From Candidatus Methanoflorens crillii (lineage in GTDB: Archaea > Halobacteriota > Bog-38 > Methanoflorentales > Methanoflorentaceae), in assembly GCA_003162175.1 (NCBI GenBank), contig PMMR01000049.1, positions 7,151-56,507 on the forward strand: a DNA stretch of 49,357 nt. Direction: 5' to 3'. The notes beneath the pieces are model-generated. The model was given only the letters and a program-made list of their open reading frames with translations. It was not told the DNA's origin and made no database searches. The position numbers and the translations under genes were made by a program. Position 1 is the stretch's first letter, and every line of letters starts with the position of its first letter. Shown one piece after another: positions 32,442 to 41,719 of this stretch.

Positions 32442-33305
32442 TCACTCCACCCCCATGACGCGCTTCTCTATCATTTCAAACGTCGGCTCGAAGCTCCTCG
32501 GACATTGCGCATAGCACGCTCCGCATTTTATGCAGAGCTCCTGGTTGACGTGCGGGCGCCCGTAGTCCATGTCAATCGCCCGCGTTGGGCACGACATGGC
32601 GCAGGTGCCACACCCGATGCACAGTCCGTTTCCGATGATTTTTGTCAACAGGTCGCAGCCGCACGCAAATCCCGCAAGTTCGGCGAGGGGCTTCAAGTAC
32701 TCTAGGTCCGCACCTACCGCCGCGAGTATCGTGTTAGCGATCACCTCTGGACCAGTAGGACACCCAGGAAGTGCGAAATCGACTTTAACGAGATTCGCTA
32801 CGGGAACGAACGATTCGTGCGATGGCGTCGCCGCTTGTCCACCTACACTGTATCGAGTCACGCAGCCTGAGCTGGCACAACCGCCCATGGCGACCAAAAA
32901 CGTCGAATTCTGTCGGATCTTGCGTATGTCGTCGACCTGTCTCTTGTCTTGCAGACAAATAGAACCGTGAACAATGGCAATATCCATTTGATCATCGGGG
33001 ATCTGTCGTACGTCTGCAAGCGTGGTCTCATAACGATAGTCTATCGCGTCGAGCAAATCAAGAAGAATGTCGTAGTTGTCTACTAGCGATATAAGACATC
33101 CCGTACATCCACTCATCACTGCCGTTAGCACCTTCGGCTTTGCAGCAGCCATTTCCTTCACCTCCGCCTCCGCTTCTGCGGGCTTTACTGTTATCTCAGG
33201 TTGAGCGGCATCCGTTTTCTCTTCTGCAGCCGCAGGGCTGGCCGTCTGCATCTCCGCGATGTTTTCGGCGTCAGATTTCTTCTCTTTCTTCCAAAACGGG
33301 CTCAT
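32442..33305 (-). CDS. frhG: F420-reducing hydrogenase small subunit with long N-terminal extension
   Basis: The 287-residue protein is the electron-transfer subunit with the proximal-cluster motif SGCTGC (C67 and C70), GSICLQ, GGCASSGC, the GCPTGPEV segment and, at the C-terminus, two ferredoxin-type motifs (CIGCGTCAMSCP and CIKCGACYAQCP). Residues 1-56 are an Ala/Glu/Lys/Pro-rich low-complexity extension not needed for the fold. An internal ATG at codon 52 (33152) has GGAGGTGA six bases upstream and would give a standard-length FrhG. The full-length start at 33305 also has GAGGAG and overlaps the frhD stop (ATGA). Confidence 0.94.
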   Translation of the reverse strand: MSPFWKKEKKSDAENIAEMQTASPAAAEEKTDAAQPEITVKPAEAEAEVKEMAAAKPKVLTAVMSGCTGCLISLVDNYDILLDLLDAIDYRYETTLADVRQIPDDQMDIAIVHGSICLQDKRQVDDIRKIRQNSTFLVAMGGCASSGCVTRYSVGGQAATPSHESFVPVANLVKVDFALPGCPTGPEVIANTILAAVGADLEYLKPLAELAGFACGCDLLTKIIGNGLCIGCGTCAMSCPTRAIDMDYGRPHVNQELCIKCGACYAQCPRSFEPTFEMIEKRVMGVE

Positions 33306-33760
33306 AAATACTCCTCTATTTCCTTTTGGATTAGCTCCATAGCATCAGGAATCGATCCTTTGACTTCTTCTGTAAGTCCAAATTCGATTTGCGTATGACG
33401 TTTCGGCTGGCACGCAATGATGGTGACATCACATCGTTCTTTCAAGTCGTTAAGTGGTGTTGACGTCTGCCAGCATTGATGGTCGGCGTAACGGTTCTCG
33501 TCGACGTCGTCTATTGAAAGCTTCTTTAGCTCTCCTGGAGCGCCACCGAAGTCAATCGAATCAACCAGCACGAGCTTCTTGCATTCAAAAATTCCAAACA
33601 AGAAGTACCCTCTGCCGATGTCGACGACCTTCAGTCGAGTTGCGGCATTCAATTTCTGCTTTAGAACAGGAACTAAGGACGTCGCGAAGCCGTTGTCACC
33701 GTACAGTGGGTTTCCACAGCAGGCGATAACCGCTTCAGCATCGCAAATCGATTCGCTCAC
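33302..33760 (-). CDS. frhD: F420 hydrogenase maturation protease
   Basis: This 152-residue peptidase trims the C-terminus of FrhA after nickel insertion. The family signature lies in CCGNPLYGDNGFATSLV, whose Asp and the later Asp in LVDSIDFGGAPGE are likely nickel ligands. The C-terminus covers frhG by four bases and the start follows the frhA stop by one base, so the order frhA-frhD-frhG-frhB is the usual frhADGB. It acts once on the large subunit and is not part of the enzyme. Confidence 0.94.
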   Translation of the reverse strand: MSESICDAEAVIACCGNPLYGDNGFATSLVPVLKQKLNAATRLKVVDIGRGYFLFGIFECKKLVLVDSIDFGGAPGELKKLSIDDVDENRYADHQCWQTSTPLNDLKERCDVTIIACQPKRHTQIEFGLTEEVKGSIPDAMELIQKEIEEYL

Positions 33761-33761
33761 T

Positions 33762-34985
33762 TTAGATCATCTTGTTCTGAATGATGGCTTTTTCTGGATC
33801 CAGCACGATCATATGCGTTGCACACGAGTTGCATGGATCGTACAGCCGTACTATGACTTCCGCGAACTTGTAGTGGTCCCCTTCTATTGCTTTGCTAATC
33901 GTTGGATAATTCCACGTCGTCGGAACGATGCAGTTGTAGTAAGTAATCCTGCCGTCCTTGACCCGCGCCATGTGAACGTTCGAGCCACGAGCTGCTTCGT
34001 TGATTCCGATTCCAAGTTCGTTGTCGCCGCGACCGGCACACGCTTCCTTTGTTACGCCGCTCGTATTGAGCTCATCGAGGAGGTTCTCTGCTCGATGAAC
34101 AAGCGTGCCTTGTTCACGCTGCCGAGCCTTTTGGATCGCCAGTGCGCCCTTCTCAGTGAATCCCTTGAACGTGACCGCACGCGCGCGAGGGCCGACTTCT
34201 ACGGGTTCGCCGCCAACAAGGCATATCGTATTATTTGCCTCTTGCCCTACTTCAAGCGAGCTGTACCAGTTGTTCGGCTGTTCCTCATTGAACGTTTCCC
34301 ACGGGAATGCCTCTCTGTCCCCGTAAGTCAAGTCTGAAGCAAACACGTCGTAGTCGTGCAGCCCCATATCAGACGGATAGTCAGAGTCCTTGATCAGCCC
34401 CATCATGAAGTCAGTCTGTTCGTTTGAAAGCTGCTCGTAGGTTCGCAGACTCATCTGCAATTTCGCTCTTGCGAGATCGCTTATGTTATGTTCCATGCCG
34501 CCTATGACGATGTCAGGCGCATGCAGGCCCTCTCCGCCGACCACATCAATGATGTTCTGGGCGATTTTTCTCATTCCCTGACAGCGCTTCATGGCGTCTG
34601 TGTAGACGTTTTTGTCAAAGCCGACACCGCACCCGAAATCCGGGAAAATCAAAATGTTATGAAGCGGATGGCTGTGCATCTTGTTAGCAATGGCAGCCAG
34701 TTCTCGTAATATCATGCCGTCCTTTGGTGGCTCAACACCGATTGAGTCCTCCACAGCCTCTACCGAAGCGCACGAGTGAGAGATAGGGCAGATGCCACAA
34801 ATCCGCGACGTTGCCAGTGGGGCGAACTCCATCGGCTTGCCGATAAGGAACTTCTCAAAATTCCTGACCGGTGTAATGCTGAAGTAGTTCCCTTTTTCCA
34901 CTATGCCATCGTCGTTTGTCTCTAGAACTAACTTGGCGTGCCCTTCGACACGAGTACACGGCGAGATTTCAACTACATTGGCCAA
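33762..34985 (-). CDS. frhA: F420-reducing hydrogenase large subunit
   Basis: The 407-residue subunit carries the [NiFe] site. The two ligand motifs are RICGICPISHS near the N-terminus (about residues 60-70) and DPCNSCATH near the C-terminus. The last 16 residues after that His (MIVLDPEKAIIQNKMI) are the peptide removed by FrhD. The start is TTG 34985, because AAGGAGG at 34994-35000 stands eight bases from it and the product then begins ANVVEISPCTRVEGHAKLVL like the family. The ATG at 35009 is too far upstream of that site. It is first in frhADGB. Confidence 0.95.
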   Translation of the reverse strand: MANVVEISPCTRVEGHAKLVLETNDDGIVEKGNYFSITPVRNFEKFLIGKPMEFAPLATSRICGICPISHSCASVEAVEDSIGVEPPKDGMILRELAAIANKMHSHPLHNILIFPDFGCGVGFDKNVYTDAMKRCQGMRKIAQNIIDVVGGEGLHAPDIVIGGMEHNISDLARAKLQMSLRTYEQLSNEQTDFMMGLIKDSDYPSDMGLHDYDVFASDLTYGDREAFPWETFNEEQPNNWYSSLEVGQEANNTICLVGGEPVEVGPRARAVTFKGFTEKGALAIQKARQREQGTLVHRAENLLDELNTSGVTKEACAGRGDNELGIGINEAARGSNVHMARVKDGRITYYNCIVPTTWNYPTISKAIEGDHYKFAEVIVRLYDPCNSCATHMIVLDPEKAIIQNKMI

Positions 34986-35009
34986 ACTAGTAACCTCCTT
35001 TTGGTGCAT

Positions 35010-35479
35010 TTAGAGAGATAAGATGAATTTTATTGACGCTAATAGTATAAAATCTAGACCGTTCTGGGGCTTTTTTTGCAGGGAGTATGGCAGGCAACCC
35101 CCAACCCCCCTACATGAATATTTCTAATTCACAGACGTATGTGCACAAACAAAGCCGTTTTTGACTATTTGAGGCATTTTTCGATTCATCCCTCTTGTTG
35201 CAGAATTCGCTTCGATCATCGCTGCCCGATCTTCACTATTTAACGAACGCTTTAGTGCTTGACGCTACGATACCTCATGAAATTTAGCTGCCAGCTTGCA
35301 AGCAGGATTCATTTCTTGAGGCGCGACCGTAACAGAACGTCTACTCTTGATAGGGTGCTCATCACTTCGACCGCGCTGGTTGTCGCCTTTCGATTCTTCC
35401 CTTACACGACTAGACATCTTTGAAGAGGAAGACAGGATTGGGACGCAAATGCGCTGCATGCGCAGAGCGGTCCTCCTCA
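35010..35479. promoter_or_regulatory. Long intergenic region with the frh promoter
   Basis: A TATA element on the minus strand (TTTTATACT at about 35047-35055) would start the frhADGB transcript near 35025. Beyond it the stretch holds C-runs near 35097-35113 and no convincing gene. A 71-residue frame at 35265-35480 lacks family features. No operator was recognised. The rest of the roughly 470 bases is unassigned. Confidence 0.45.
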
Positions 35480-36646
35480 TCAGTCCAGGTCATTTTTCGT
35501 ACGAAGTATGCTGTCAAACTCAACTCCCGTCTCGCGCAAAAAACTCGTAACGATTTCGATTACCGTTGCCAAAGTATAGTCTTCGTCGTCAAACTCCCCG
35601 CTTTGTTCAAGCAAGAAGCCTATATCGTCGTCGCTTGCGTTGCCCAGACGCAGAACACGCGAACCCTCAACCTCACACGCGCCCGTGTAGAGTCCATCTC
35701 CGTCACCATCAGTGATTCCAACAATCGGAATGCCAGCCCGCGATAAGATGTCGCCGCAGATTGATGTGGTATCGTCTCCGACAGTAATCGCACAAATCGT
35801 TGTTTCATTGACAGATTCCAAGGTTTCGTCCGCGCGGTGGTTGACAAATGTCACTGAACCACGTTGTAACGGGCGCGCAGGCACCATCGAACGTTGAATG
35901 CACGCTTCGTTACTCGCTCTGAGGTGTCCGGTCTTAACATAGACGGTGCTCAAGTCAATATTGCCAATCTTCTCAAGCCCGTGGGCTTTCATAGCAACGC
36001 CTGCAATGTCGACAATTCTGCCTCGTTGCACGATGACCGCAACGTCCTCATCAACCACGGTCCCGACGACCATTCCCTGCACCAACAACGGTTCTCCTGG
36101 CCTAGCGCCATAGATATGTCGCGTAACAACTTCATCGGTCTGCTCCACGGACAACCCTCTTTTGTGCTTTTTGACGAGCTTAAGCGATAGACGATCCGAC
36201 AAATTCCTAGCGACGTACTGAACGTCGCGGGACGTGTCCCCGTCAGCGCCCCGCCAAAGGATAACACTGCCGTCGATTAAGCCTGGTCGCTCTACGTGGA
36301 TAACAGAACGTCGCACGCGCGACGATACTATCTGGCCGAAGACGCGTCCTGTTTCAGAAGTTTTGCCACAGTTGGCAAGGACAAGTACCTCTTTGTCTAA
36401 AACGCGGTTGAGTGCATCGCTTGTGTGTATATTTTGAGAGGTGTCAACGAACGTCAGATGCTTATCTAAGGCTGCGACGCGGGCCATTGTACCTCCAGCG
36501 AGCACACGCAATGGCCCAAGGGCCCGCAAAGCGTCTACGATATCAGCGATTTTTCCAGAGTCTATGAGTTCAGGCCCGTGAATTACGAGTCTGATGTCAA
36601 TAGCAGGGTGATTTAGGGCCCGCCCAGGCGGCACGGTCTCTTGCAT
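35480..36646 (-). CDS. DUF2117-type archaeal protein
   Basis: The 388-residue protein starts IRLVIHGPELIDSGKIADIVDAL and continues RVLAGGTMARVAALDKHL, a pattern I recall as DUF2117 (COG4018) of methanogens. A second half contains the paired segments GMVVGTVVDEDVAVIVQRGRIVDIAGV and GIPIVGITDGDGDGLYTG, which looks like a nucleotide- or metal-binding unit. No role is known. It is monocistronic, 112 bases after the start region of glmS's neighbour, and has no obvious partner. Confidence 0.65.
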   Translation of the reverse strand: MQETVPPGRALNHPAIDIRLVIHGPELIDSGKIADIVDALRALGPLRVLAGGTMARVAALDKHLTFVDTSQNIHTSDALNRVLDKEVLVLANCGKTSETGRVFGQIVSSRVRRSVIHVERPGLIDGSVILWRGADGDTSRDVQYVARNLSDRLSLKLVKKHKRGLSVEQTDEVVTRHIYGARPGEPLLVQGMVVGTVVDEDVAVIVQRGRIVDIAGVAMKAHGLEKIGNIDLSTVYVKTGHLRASNEACIQRSMVPARPLQRGSVTFVNHRADETLESVNETTICAITVGDDTTSICGDILSRAGIPIVGITDGDGDGLYTGACEVEGSRVLRLGNASDDDIGFLLEQSGEFDDEDYTLATVIEIVTSFLRETGVEFDSILRTKNDLD

Positions 36647-36757
36647 AACTATAAACGGTCGTCCTCGGCGTGTGAAATCACGTCAATGTGGCCGTAATAC
36701 GACCAGTCTAAGACCCAGTGTGGTCAGACTTGCAAACCAAATTCGTAGCGTCAACAG

Positions 36758-38584
36758 TTATTCAACCGTAACGCTCTTGGCGAGATTGCGCGGCTGATCG
36801 ATCTCGGCGCCGAGGTACTTAGCTGCATAGTACGCGAGTAACTGGAGCGTGACCGCAGCGAGCATCGGCGAGAACAATTCATCGACATCCGGCATCTTGA
36901 TCACAGAGTCCACATATTTGACGATCTCGTTGTCAGATGCGTTCGCGATCGCAATGACGTAGGCGTTTCGCGCCTTTACCTCTTTGATATTGCCGAGCGT
37001 TTTGTAATATGTCTTACCTTTCGGCACGATGGCGATGACGGGGGTGTCCGCGGTGATAAGAGCAAGTGGGCCGTGCTTTAGCTCTCCTGCCGGAAATCCC
37101 TCAGCTTTGATGTAGGAGATCTCTTTCATTTTAAGTGCGCCTTCGAGCGCGATGGGATAGCTAAGCCCACGTCCGATGAAATAGCAGCAGTCCGCTTCGC
37201 AAATTCGAGAGGCAGTTTTCTCGATGCTGCTAATGTTGTCAAGAAGTGACTCGATCAGGCCCGGCACCGACTTCATTGAGGTTATGATGTTGCGTGACGT
37301 CTCAACGTCGATGAGCTTCTTCAATCGCGCCACGTAGACGCCGAACATGTAAAGCGTAAGTATCTGCGCCGTAAAGGTTTTTGTGGCCGCGACGCCAATT
37401 TCTATTCCCGATTTCGTTAGCAGAATTTCATCGGCTTTTCGCGTAATCGTGCTGCCGACCACGTTGGTTATCGCGAGCGTGAGGTAGCCTTGCGACTTTG
37501 CCTCGTTCATCGCAGCGAGCGTGTCTGCGGTCTCACCTGACTGACTGATGCAGATTGCGAGGGATCTTGTGCCCGACAAGAAGTTGTTGTAGCGAAACTC
37601 AGAGCTGTATTCTACCTTGACCGGGATTCGCAGCAAATCCTCGAGGGCATACTTTCCGAGGATCCCGGCGTGGTATGAAGTCCCACACGCAATGATCGTA
37701 ATGCTTTCAATATTCTTAATCTCATCTTCGAGCGGGCGAAGTTCCTTAAAATCGATGCTACCCTCGAGCTCGCACAAGCGATCCTCCATGGTCTCCCGCA
37801 ACGCCTTCGGTTGCTCGTGGATCTCCTTGAGCATAAAGTGCTCATAACCCCCTCGCTCCGCGTCTTGGATGCTTCCTTCGGCGAGAGTCACGGTCTTCTC
37901 AACACTCAAACCTTGTAATGTTGATACGGTCACGCTGTCTCTGGTAAGACGGACGATTTCGCCATCGTTAATGTATATGACCTTATTCGTGTATTTCCTG
38001 ATTGCTGGAATATCACTCGCGAGGAAGTTCTCTCCATCTCCCAATCCCACGATCAGTGGGCTATCCTTTCTCGCGGCAACGATGACGTCCGGTTCGTTGT
38101 CTGATATGACCGCAAGGGCATATGAGCCTTCGACGCGCAGCAGCGCCTCCCGCACGGCGCGTTCAAGGTCGCCATTGTAGCAGTCTTCACAGAGGTGTGC
38201 TAACACTTCAGTATCCGTGTCAGAACTGAAAATGTGGCCTTTGCTCGTAAGTTCATCTTTCAGAGCTTGAAAGTTCTCGATGATGCCGTTGTGAACCACG
38301 GCGAAACTGCCACTGCAGTCGGCGTGTGGGTGTGCGTTGGTGGAAGATGGAATCCCGTGTGTAGCCCAGCGGGTGTGACCGATTCCAACGCAGGCATTGT
38401 TGGTCAAATCTAAAATATTTTCAAGATCAGAGATCTTTCCTTCTGTTTTCGTTATATCAATTTCCGCGCCATTCAGCGTGGCAATGCCTGCTGAGTCATA
38501 GCCTCGGTACTCGAGCCGTTTTAGTGACTCAACTATGATTGGCGTAACGCTTCGGTTGCCGATACATCCAACTATGCCGCACAT
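36758..38584 (-). CDS. glmS: Glutamine-fructose-6-phosphate aminotransferase
   Basis: The 608-residue enzyme makes glucosamine-6-phosphate, the first step to UDP-GlcNAc for glycans. The N-terminal glutaminase domain has the nucleophile Cys2 (MCGIVGCIG) and TRWATHG and NGIIENF. Two SIS isomerase domains follow, with CGTSYHAG, SQSGETADTLAA and a C-terminal QPRNLAKSVTVE. The length is standard. A minus-strand TATA element (CTTTTATAGA, about 38642-38651) gives a leader of about 35 bases. It diverges from purD. Confidence 0.97.
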   Translation of the reverse strand: MCGIVGCIGNRSVTPIIVESLKRLEYRGYDSAGIATLNGAEIDITKTEGKISDLENILDLTNNACVGIGHTRWATHGIPSSTNAHPHADCSGSFAVVHNGIIENFQALKDELTSKGHIFSSDTDTEVLAHLCEDCYNGDLERAVREALLRVEGSYALAVISDNEPDVIVAARKDSPLIVGLGDGENFLASDIPAIRKYTNKVIYINDGEIVRLTRDSVTVSTLQGLSVEKTVTLAEGSIQDAERGGYEHFMLKEIHEQPKALRETMEDRLCELEGSIDFKELRPLEDEIKNIESITIIACGTSYHAGILGKYALEDLLRIPVKVEYSSEFRYNNFLSGTRSLAICISQSGETADTLAAMNEAKSQGYLTLAITNVVGSTITRKADEILLTKSGIEIGVAATKTFTAQILTLYMFGVYVARLKKLIDVETSRNIITSMKSVPGLIESLLDNISSIEKTASRICEADCCYFIGRGLSYPIALEGALKMKEISYIKAEGFPAGELKHGPLALITADTPVIAIVPKGKTYYKTLGNIKEVKARNAYVIAIANASDNEIVKYVDSVIKMPDVDELFSPMLAAVTLQLLAYYAAKYLGAEIDQPRNLAKSVTVE

Positions 38585-38764
38585 TCAACCGTCTCGTTGA
38601 AATTGTTTCGAAAGGCCCCAAACATAGGCAGTCGTGATGATCTATAAAAGTTGCGATTTTTGCTCTTGCTAATTCATTCTGGATTGGCAGCTCATATAGC
38701 TGTTGCTGGCGAACAGCGTTGAGCATTTATCTATTATTTGTTTAATATTTGTCTGTGTCCCGAT

Positions 38765-38805
38765 CTGCATAGCTTTTTATCGGAAAATGACTTACCCAGC
38801 ACAAC
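38765..38805 (+). promoter_or_regulatory. Promoter of purD-argF
   Basis: The TATA-like CTTTTTATCG at about 38771-38780 lies about 30 bases before the purD ATG. The transcription start would fall near 38800, so purD may be leaderless or nearly so. No ribosome binding site is visible. Confidence 0.5.
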
Positions 38806-40086
38806 ATGAAGGTCTTGTTAGTAGGTTCAGGCGGTCGTGAACACGCCATGGCGATGGCCATTGCCCGGAGCGTTGAAGAGCCGACGCTCTACGCCGCAAT
38901 GAAGTACAAAAACCCAGGCATCGCCCAATTATGCGAAGAGTACCTCCTCGTCAACGAAACTGACTTAGAGAAGGTGGCAGATTACGCCCACTGCGCCGAT
39001 CTGGTAGTGATCGGGCCTGAAGCGCCCCTGGCAGAGGGGCTCGTGGACGTGCTCGACCATCGCGGTGTGCGCGCTTTTGGACCTACGCGACAGGCAGCTG
39101 CAATCGAATCAGATAAGGGGTGGACCCGCTCTTTCATGTCCGAAAAAGGCATTAGAGGATGCCCTAAGTACGCACTGTTCGACGATTTAAGTGATGCAGA
39201 TCGCTTCATCAAAGACAACATCGATGAAGAAGGGTTGGTGATCAAGCCAGTTGGTTTGACTGGCGGAAAGGGTGTTGTAGTCATCAATAGCTATTCTGAG
39301 GGCAAAGACTACCTAAAAACGCTTCGAGGGCCTGTGGTTATTGAAGAGCGCCTTTCTGGCGAAGAATTCACGGTGCAAGCATTCGTTGACGGAAGCGTGT
39401 TAGCACCCGCGCCAGCGGTTCAAGATCACAAGCGTGCCTTTGAAGGCGACCTCGGACCCAACACGGGAGGTATGGGTTCGTACACAGACAAGTCCGATGT
39501 CCTACCTTTCATGAATAAAGACGACTATGGTGCTGCTGTAGCCATAATGCAAGATACGATAAACGCTCTGAAAAGTGAGGGTATTACGTTCAAGGGTATC
39601 TTGTACGGCCAATTCATGCTTACGCGAACTGGACCCATGGTCGTGGAGTTCAACTGTCGATTCGGGGATCCAGAGGCTATGAACATTCTTCCACTCCTCA
39701 AATCCGACTTCATTGAGCTCGCAGAATCGGCTGTTGATGGCACGTTGAAGCAGGCCGACTACGAACTTCGTGCCACGGTCTGTAAATATATTGTGCCGGC
39801 CGGTTATCCAACGAACCCCAAGCCAACTGAGATCACCATCGATACGGACCACATCGATGCCTCGCTGTTTTATGCAAGCGTCAACGACCGCGACGGCGCG
39901 ATCACCACCACCACATCTCGAGCTTTGGCAGTCCTCGGGGTGGCAGAGACAATAGAAGATGCTGAGCACCAAGCAGAGCGGGCACTTCAGTTTATAAAGG
40001 GTGACGTATTTGCGCGGCATGACATCGGGAAAAAAGAGCTGGTACAGAGTCGCATTGAGCACATGAAGCGCATCAGGGACGCGTAG
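38806..40086 (+). CDS. purD: Phosphoribosylamine-glycine ligase
   Basis: The 426-residue enzyme joins glycine to phosphoribosylamine in purine synthesis. The N-terminal Rossmann part starts MKVLLVGSGGREHAMA, the ATP-grasp region has KPVGLTGGKGVVV and NTGGMGSYTD, and the metal-binding VEFNCRFGDPEAMNILPLL follows. The length is typical. It lies 30 bases upstream of argF with which it may share a transcript, although the two pathways are unrelated. Confidence 0.96.
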   Translation: MKVLLVGSGGREHAMAMAIARSVEEPTLYAAMKYKNPGIAQLCEEYLLVNETDLEKVADYAHCADLVVIGPEAPLAEGLVDVLDHRGVRAFGPTRQAAAIESDKGWTRSFMSEKGIRGCPKYALFDDLSDADRFIKDNIDEEGLVIKPVGLTGGKGVVVINSYSEGKDYLKTLRGPVVIEERLSGEEFTVQAFVDGSVLAPAPAVQDHKRAFEGDLGPNTGGMGSYTDKSDVLPFMNKDDYGAAVAIMQDTINALKSEGITFKGILYGQFMLTRTGPMVVEFNCRFGDPEAMNILPLLKSDFIELAESAVDGTLKQADYELRATVCKYIVPAGYPTNPKPTEITIDTDHIDASLFYASVNDRDGAITTTTSRALAVLGVAETIEDAEHQAERALQFIKGDVFARHDIGKKELVQSRIEHMKRIRDA

Positions 40087-40116
40087 CTTAGAACTGCGCC
40101 CCTCAAAGGATTCACA

Positions 40117-41019
40117 ATGAAGGATCTTATTTCTATCGGCGATTTGACGAAAGGTGAAATCTTCGAGATCATCCAGCTTGCCATCCGCCTCAAAGGAGAA
40201 CGATCAAAAGGGATATTCCCGAACGGTTTAGAGCACAAAACTCTAGGGATGATATTTGAGAAACCCTCAACTCGAACGCGAACGGCGTTTGAGGTTGCGG
40301 CGGTCGAGTTGGGCGGGTACCCAATCTACTTGAACTGGAATGATCTTCAGTTGGGACGAGGGGAGACAACTGCGGATACGGCGCGCGTGCTCTCGAGGTA
40401 TCTGAGCTGCATCGTCATGCGAGCGAACAGCCATTTAACGGTCATAGACATGGCCAAAAACGCCTCAGTGCCCGTGATTAACGCCCTTTCAGATATCGAG
40501 CACCCGTGTCAGCTACTCGCAGACCTGATGACGATTTATGAAAAGAAGGGGGCGCTCAGCGGTCTTAAACTCGCGTGGATTGGTGACGGAAATAATGTCT
40601 GTAATTCAGCAATACTGTCCTGCGCGCTGATGGGGATGCGCGTTGATGTCGCATGCCCCCCCGGTTATGAACCGGACGGCGAGATTCTGCGCAGAGGTCA
40701 GCAGCTGTCCGCCGTGAGAGTTCTTCGCGATCCGCTCGAAGCCGCCTCCGCTGCCGATATTTTGTATACGGACGCCTGGGTTTCTATGGGGGACGAAGCA
40801 ACTTCTGCACTGCGTGCGCGCGCGTTCTCTGAGTACCGCATTGACACCAAGGTGCTCAATGTAGCGAAGAGCGACGCGATCGTTCTCCACTGTCTGCCCG
40901 CTCACCGGGGGCAGGAGATCACTGATGAAGTCATGGATGGACCACATTCAGCCGTTTTTGATCAAGCGGAAAACCGATTGCACTCCCACAAGGCCTTACT
41001 GTTAAAGCTGCTTCGTTAG
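40117..41019 (+). CDS. argF: Ornithine carbamoyltransferase
   Basis: The 300-residue enzyme makes citrulline from ornithine and carbamoyl phosphate. The carbamoyl-phosphate site is STRTR at 51-55, the HPCQ at 129-132 is the family signature, and the ornithine-binding HCLPAHRG starts at 258. The length is normal. Its TAG stop abuts the stop of the convergent carS with no base between. Aspartate carbamoyltransferase is excluded by the HCLP motif. Confidence 0.96.
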   Translation: MKDLISIGDLTKGEIFEIIQLAIRLKGERSKGIFPNGLEHKTLGMIFEKPSTRTRTAFEVAAVELGGYPIYLNWNDLQLGRGETTADTARVLSRYLSCIVMRANSHLTVIDMAKNASVPVINALSDIEHPCQLLADLMTIYEKKGALSGLKLAWIGDGNNVCNSAILSCALMGMRVDVACPPGYEPDGEILRRGQQLSAVRVLRDPLEAASAADILYTDAWVSMGDEATSALRARAFSEYRIDTKVLNVAKSDAIVLHCLPAHRGQEITDEVMDGPHSAVFDQAENRLHSHKALLLKLLR

Positions 41020-41553
41020 TTACCACGGCTCCTTTTTCTTGCCAAGCTTAAAGCCAATAAAGTTGACGGCGAGATGCAAGAGCGGACTTAAGATCAGGAC
41101 GACGACAATTATTGGGAGCGTAAAGTTGAGGGTGAACCAACCGGTAAAAAAAACATATGTGAGCACCCACGCGCCGATCACAAAGTCGAGCTGATCGAAA
41201 ACGGGCAGCGGAGCCCCCCTTTCCATCCTTAGCCGTCTCTTGAAGAAGCTCTTGGTGAGGTCTCCGAGCATCGCCCCTAGTGCTAAAGTGACTACCACCA
41301 GAACAGGCTCAAATGAGGGCACGCCGATCCGCGTGCTGTTTTTGATGAGTTGCAGGAGCAGACCCACTGCGATTCCCGACAACGTCCCGCCGATTAATCC
41401 TCTAAACGTCTTGCCCGGTCCAAAAACCCTTCTTCCGTCGACAAAGTTCCGACCGAAATCGAGAGGAGTTTTTCCCGCAAATAGGACGGCACTCGAATTA
41501 GGCACATACGCAGGAAGCATCAGCCACAGGGCATCAATAATGAGCACAAGCAT
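41020..41553 (-). CDS. carS: CDP-archaeol synthase
   Basis: The 177-residue integral membrane enzyme activates digeranylgeranylglyceryl phosphate with CTP. Conserved pieces are the LPAYVPNSSAVLF start, DGRRVFGPGKTFRGLIGG and GAMLGDLTKSFFKRRLRMERG, with LPVFDQLDFVIGAW after it; four or five hydrophobic spans alternate with these. This is the archaeal CarS (formerly DUF46) pattern. A minus-strand TATA element (TTTAATATG, about 41577-41585) precedes it. A tetraether-synthase-type gene diverges from the same region. Confidence 0.95.
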   Translation of the reverse strand: MLVLIIDALWLMLPAYVPNSSAVLFAGKTPLDFGRNFVDGRRVFGPGKTFRGLIGGTLSGIAVGLLLQLIKNSTRIGVPSFEPVLVVVTLALGAMLGDLTKSFFKRRLRMERGAPLPVFDQLDFVIGAWVLTYVFFTGWFTLNFTLPIIVVVLILSPLLHLAVNFIGFKLGKKKEPW

Positions 41554-41719
41554 TGCATTGCGAAAGGCGCATCATACATATTAAATCTGTCTCCGGCGGT
41601 CAAATTGGTCCGTAATCGTGAGGAGCACGGTGCAACCGCCGCTGTGCACCCACACCTCAAAGCACAAAATAATAATAGTAACAAAATAAAAGCTTTATCA
41701 GGAAACGCTGGAGAACTGC

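Noticed and set aside
35265-35480. A 71-residue minus-strand frame between frhA and the DUF2117-type gene
   Set aside because: It is Arg/Ser/Met-rich with no family match, and it runs across the end of the DUF2117-type gene.
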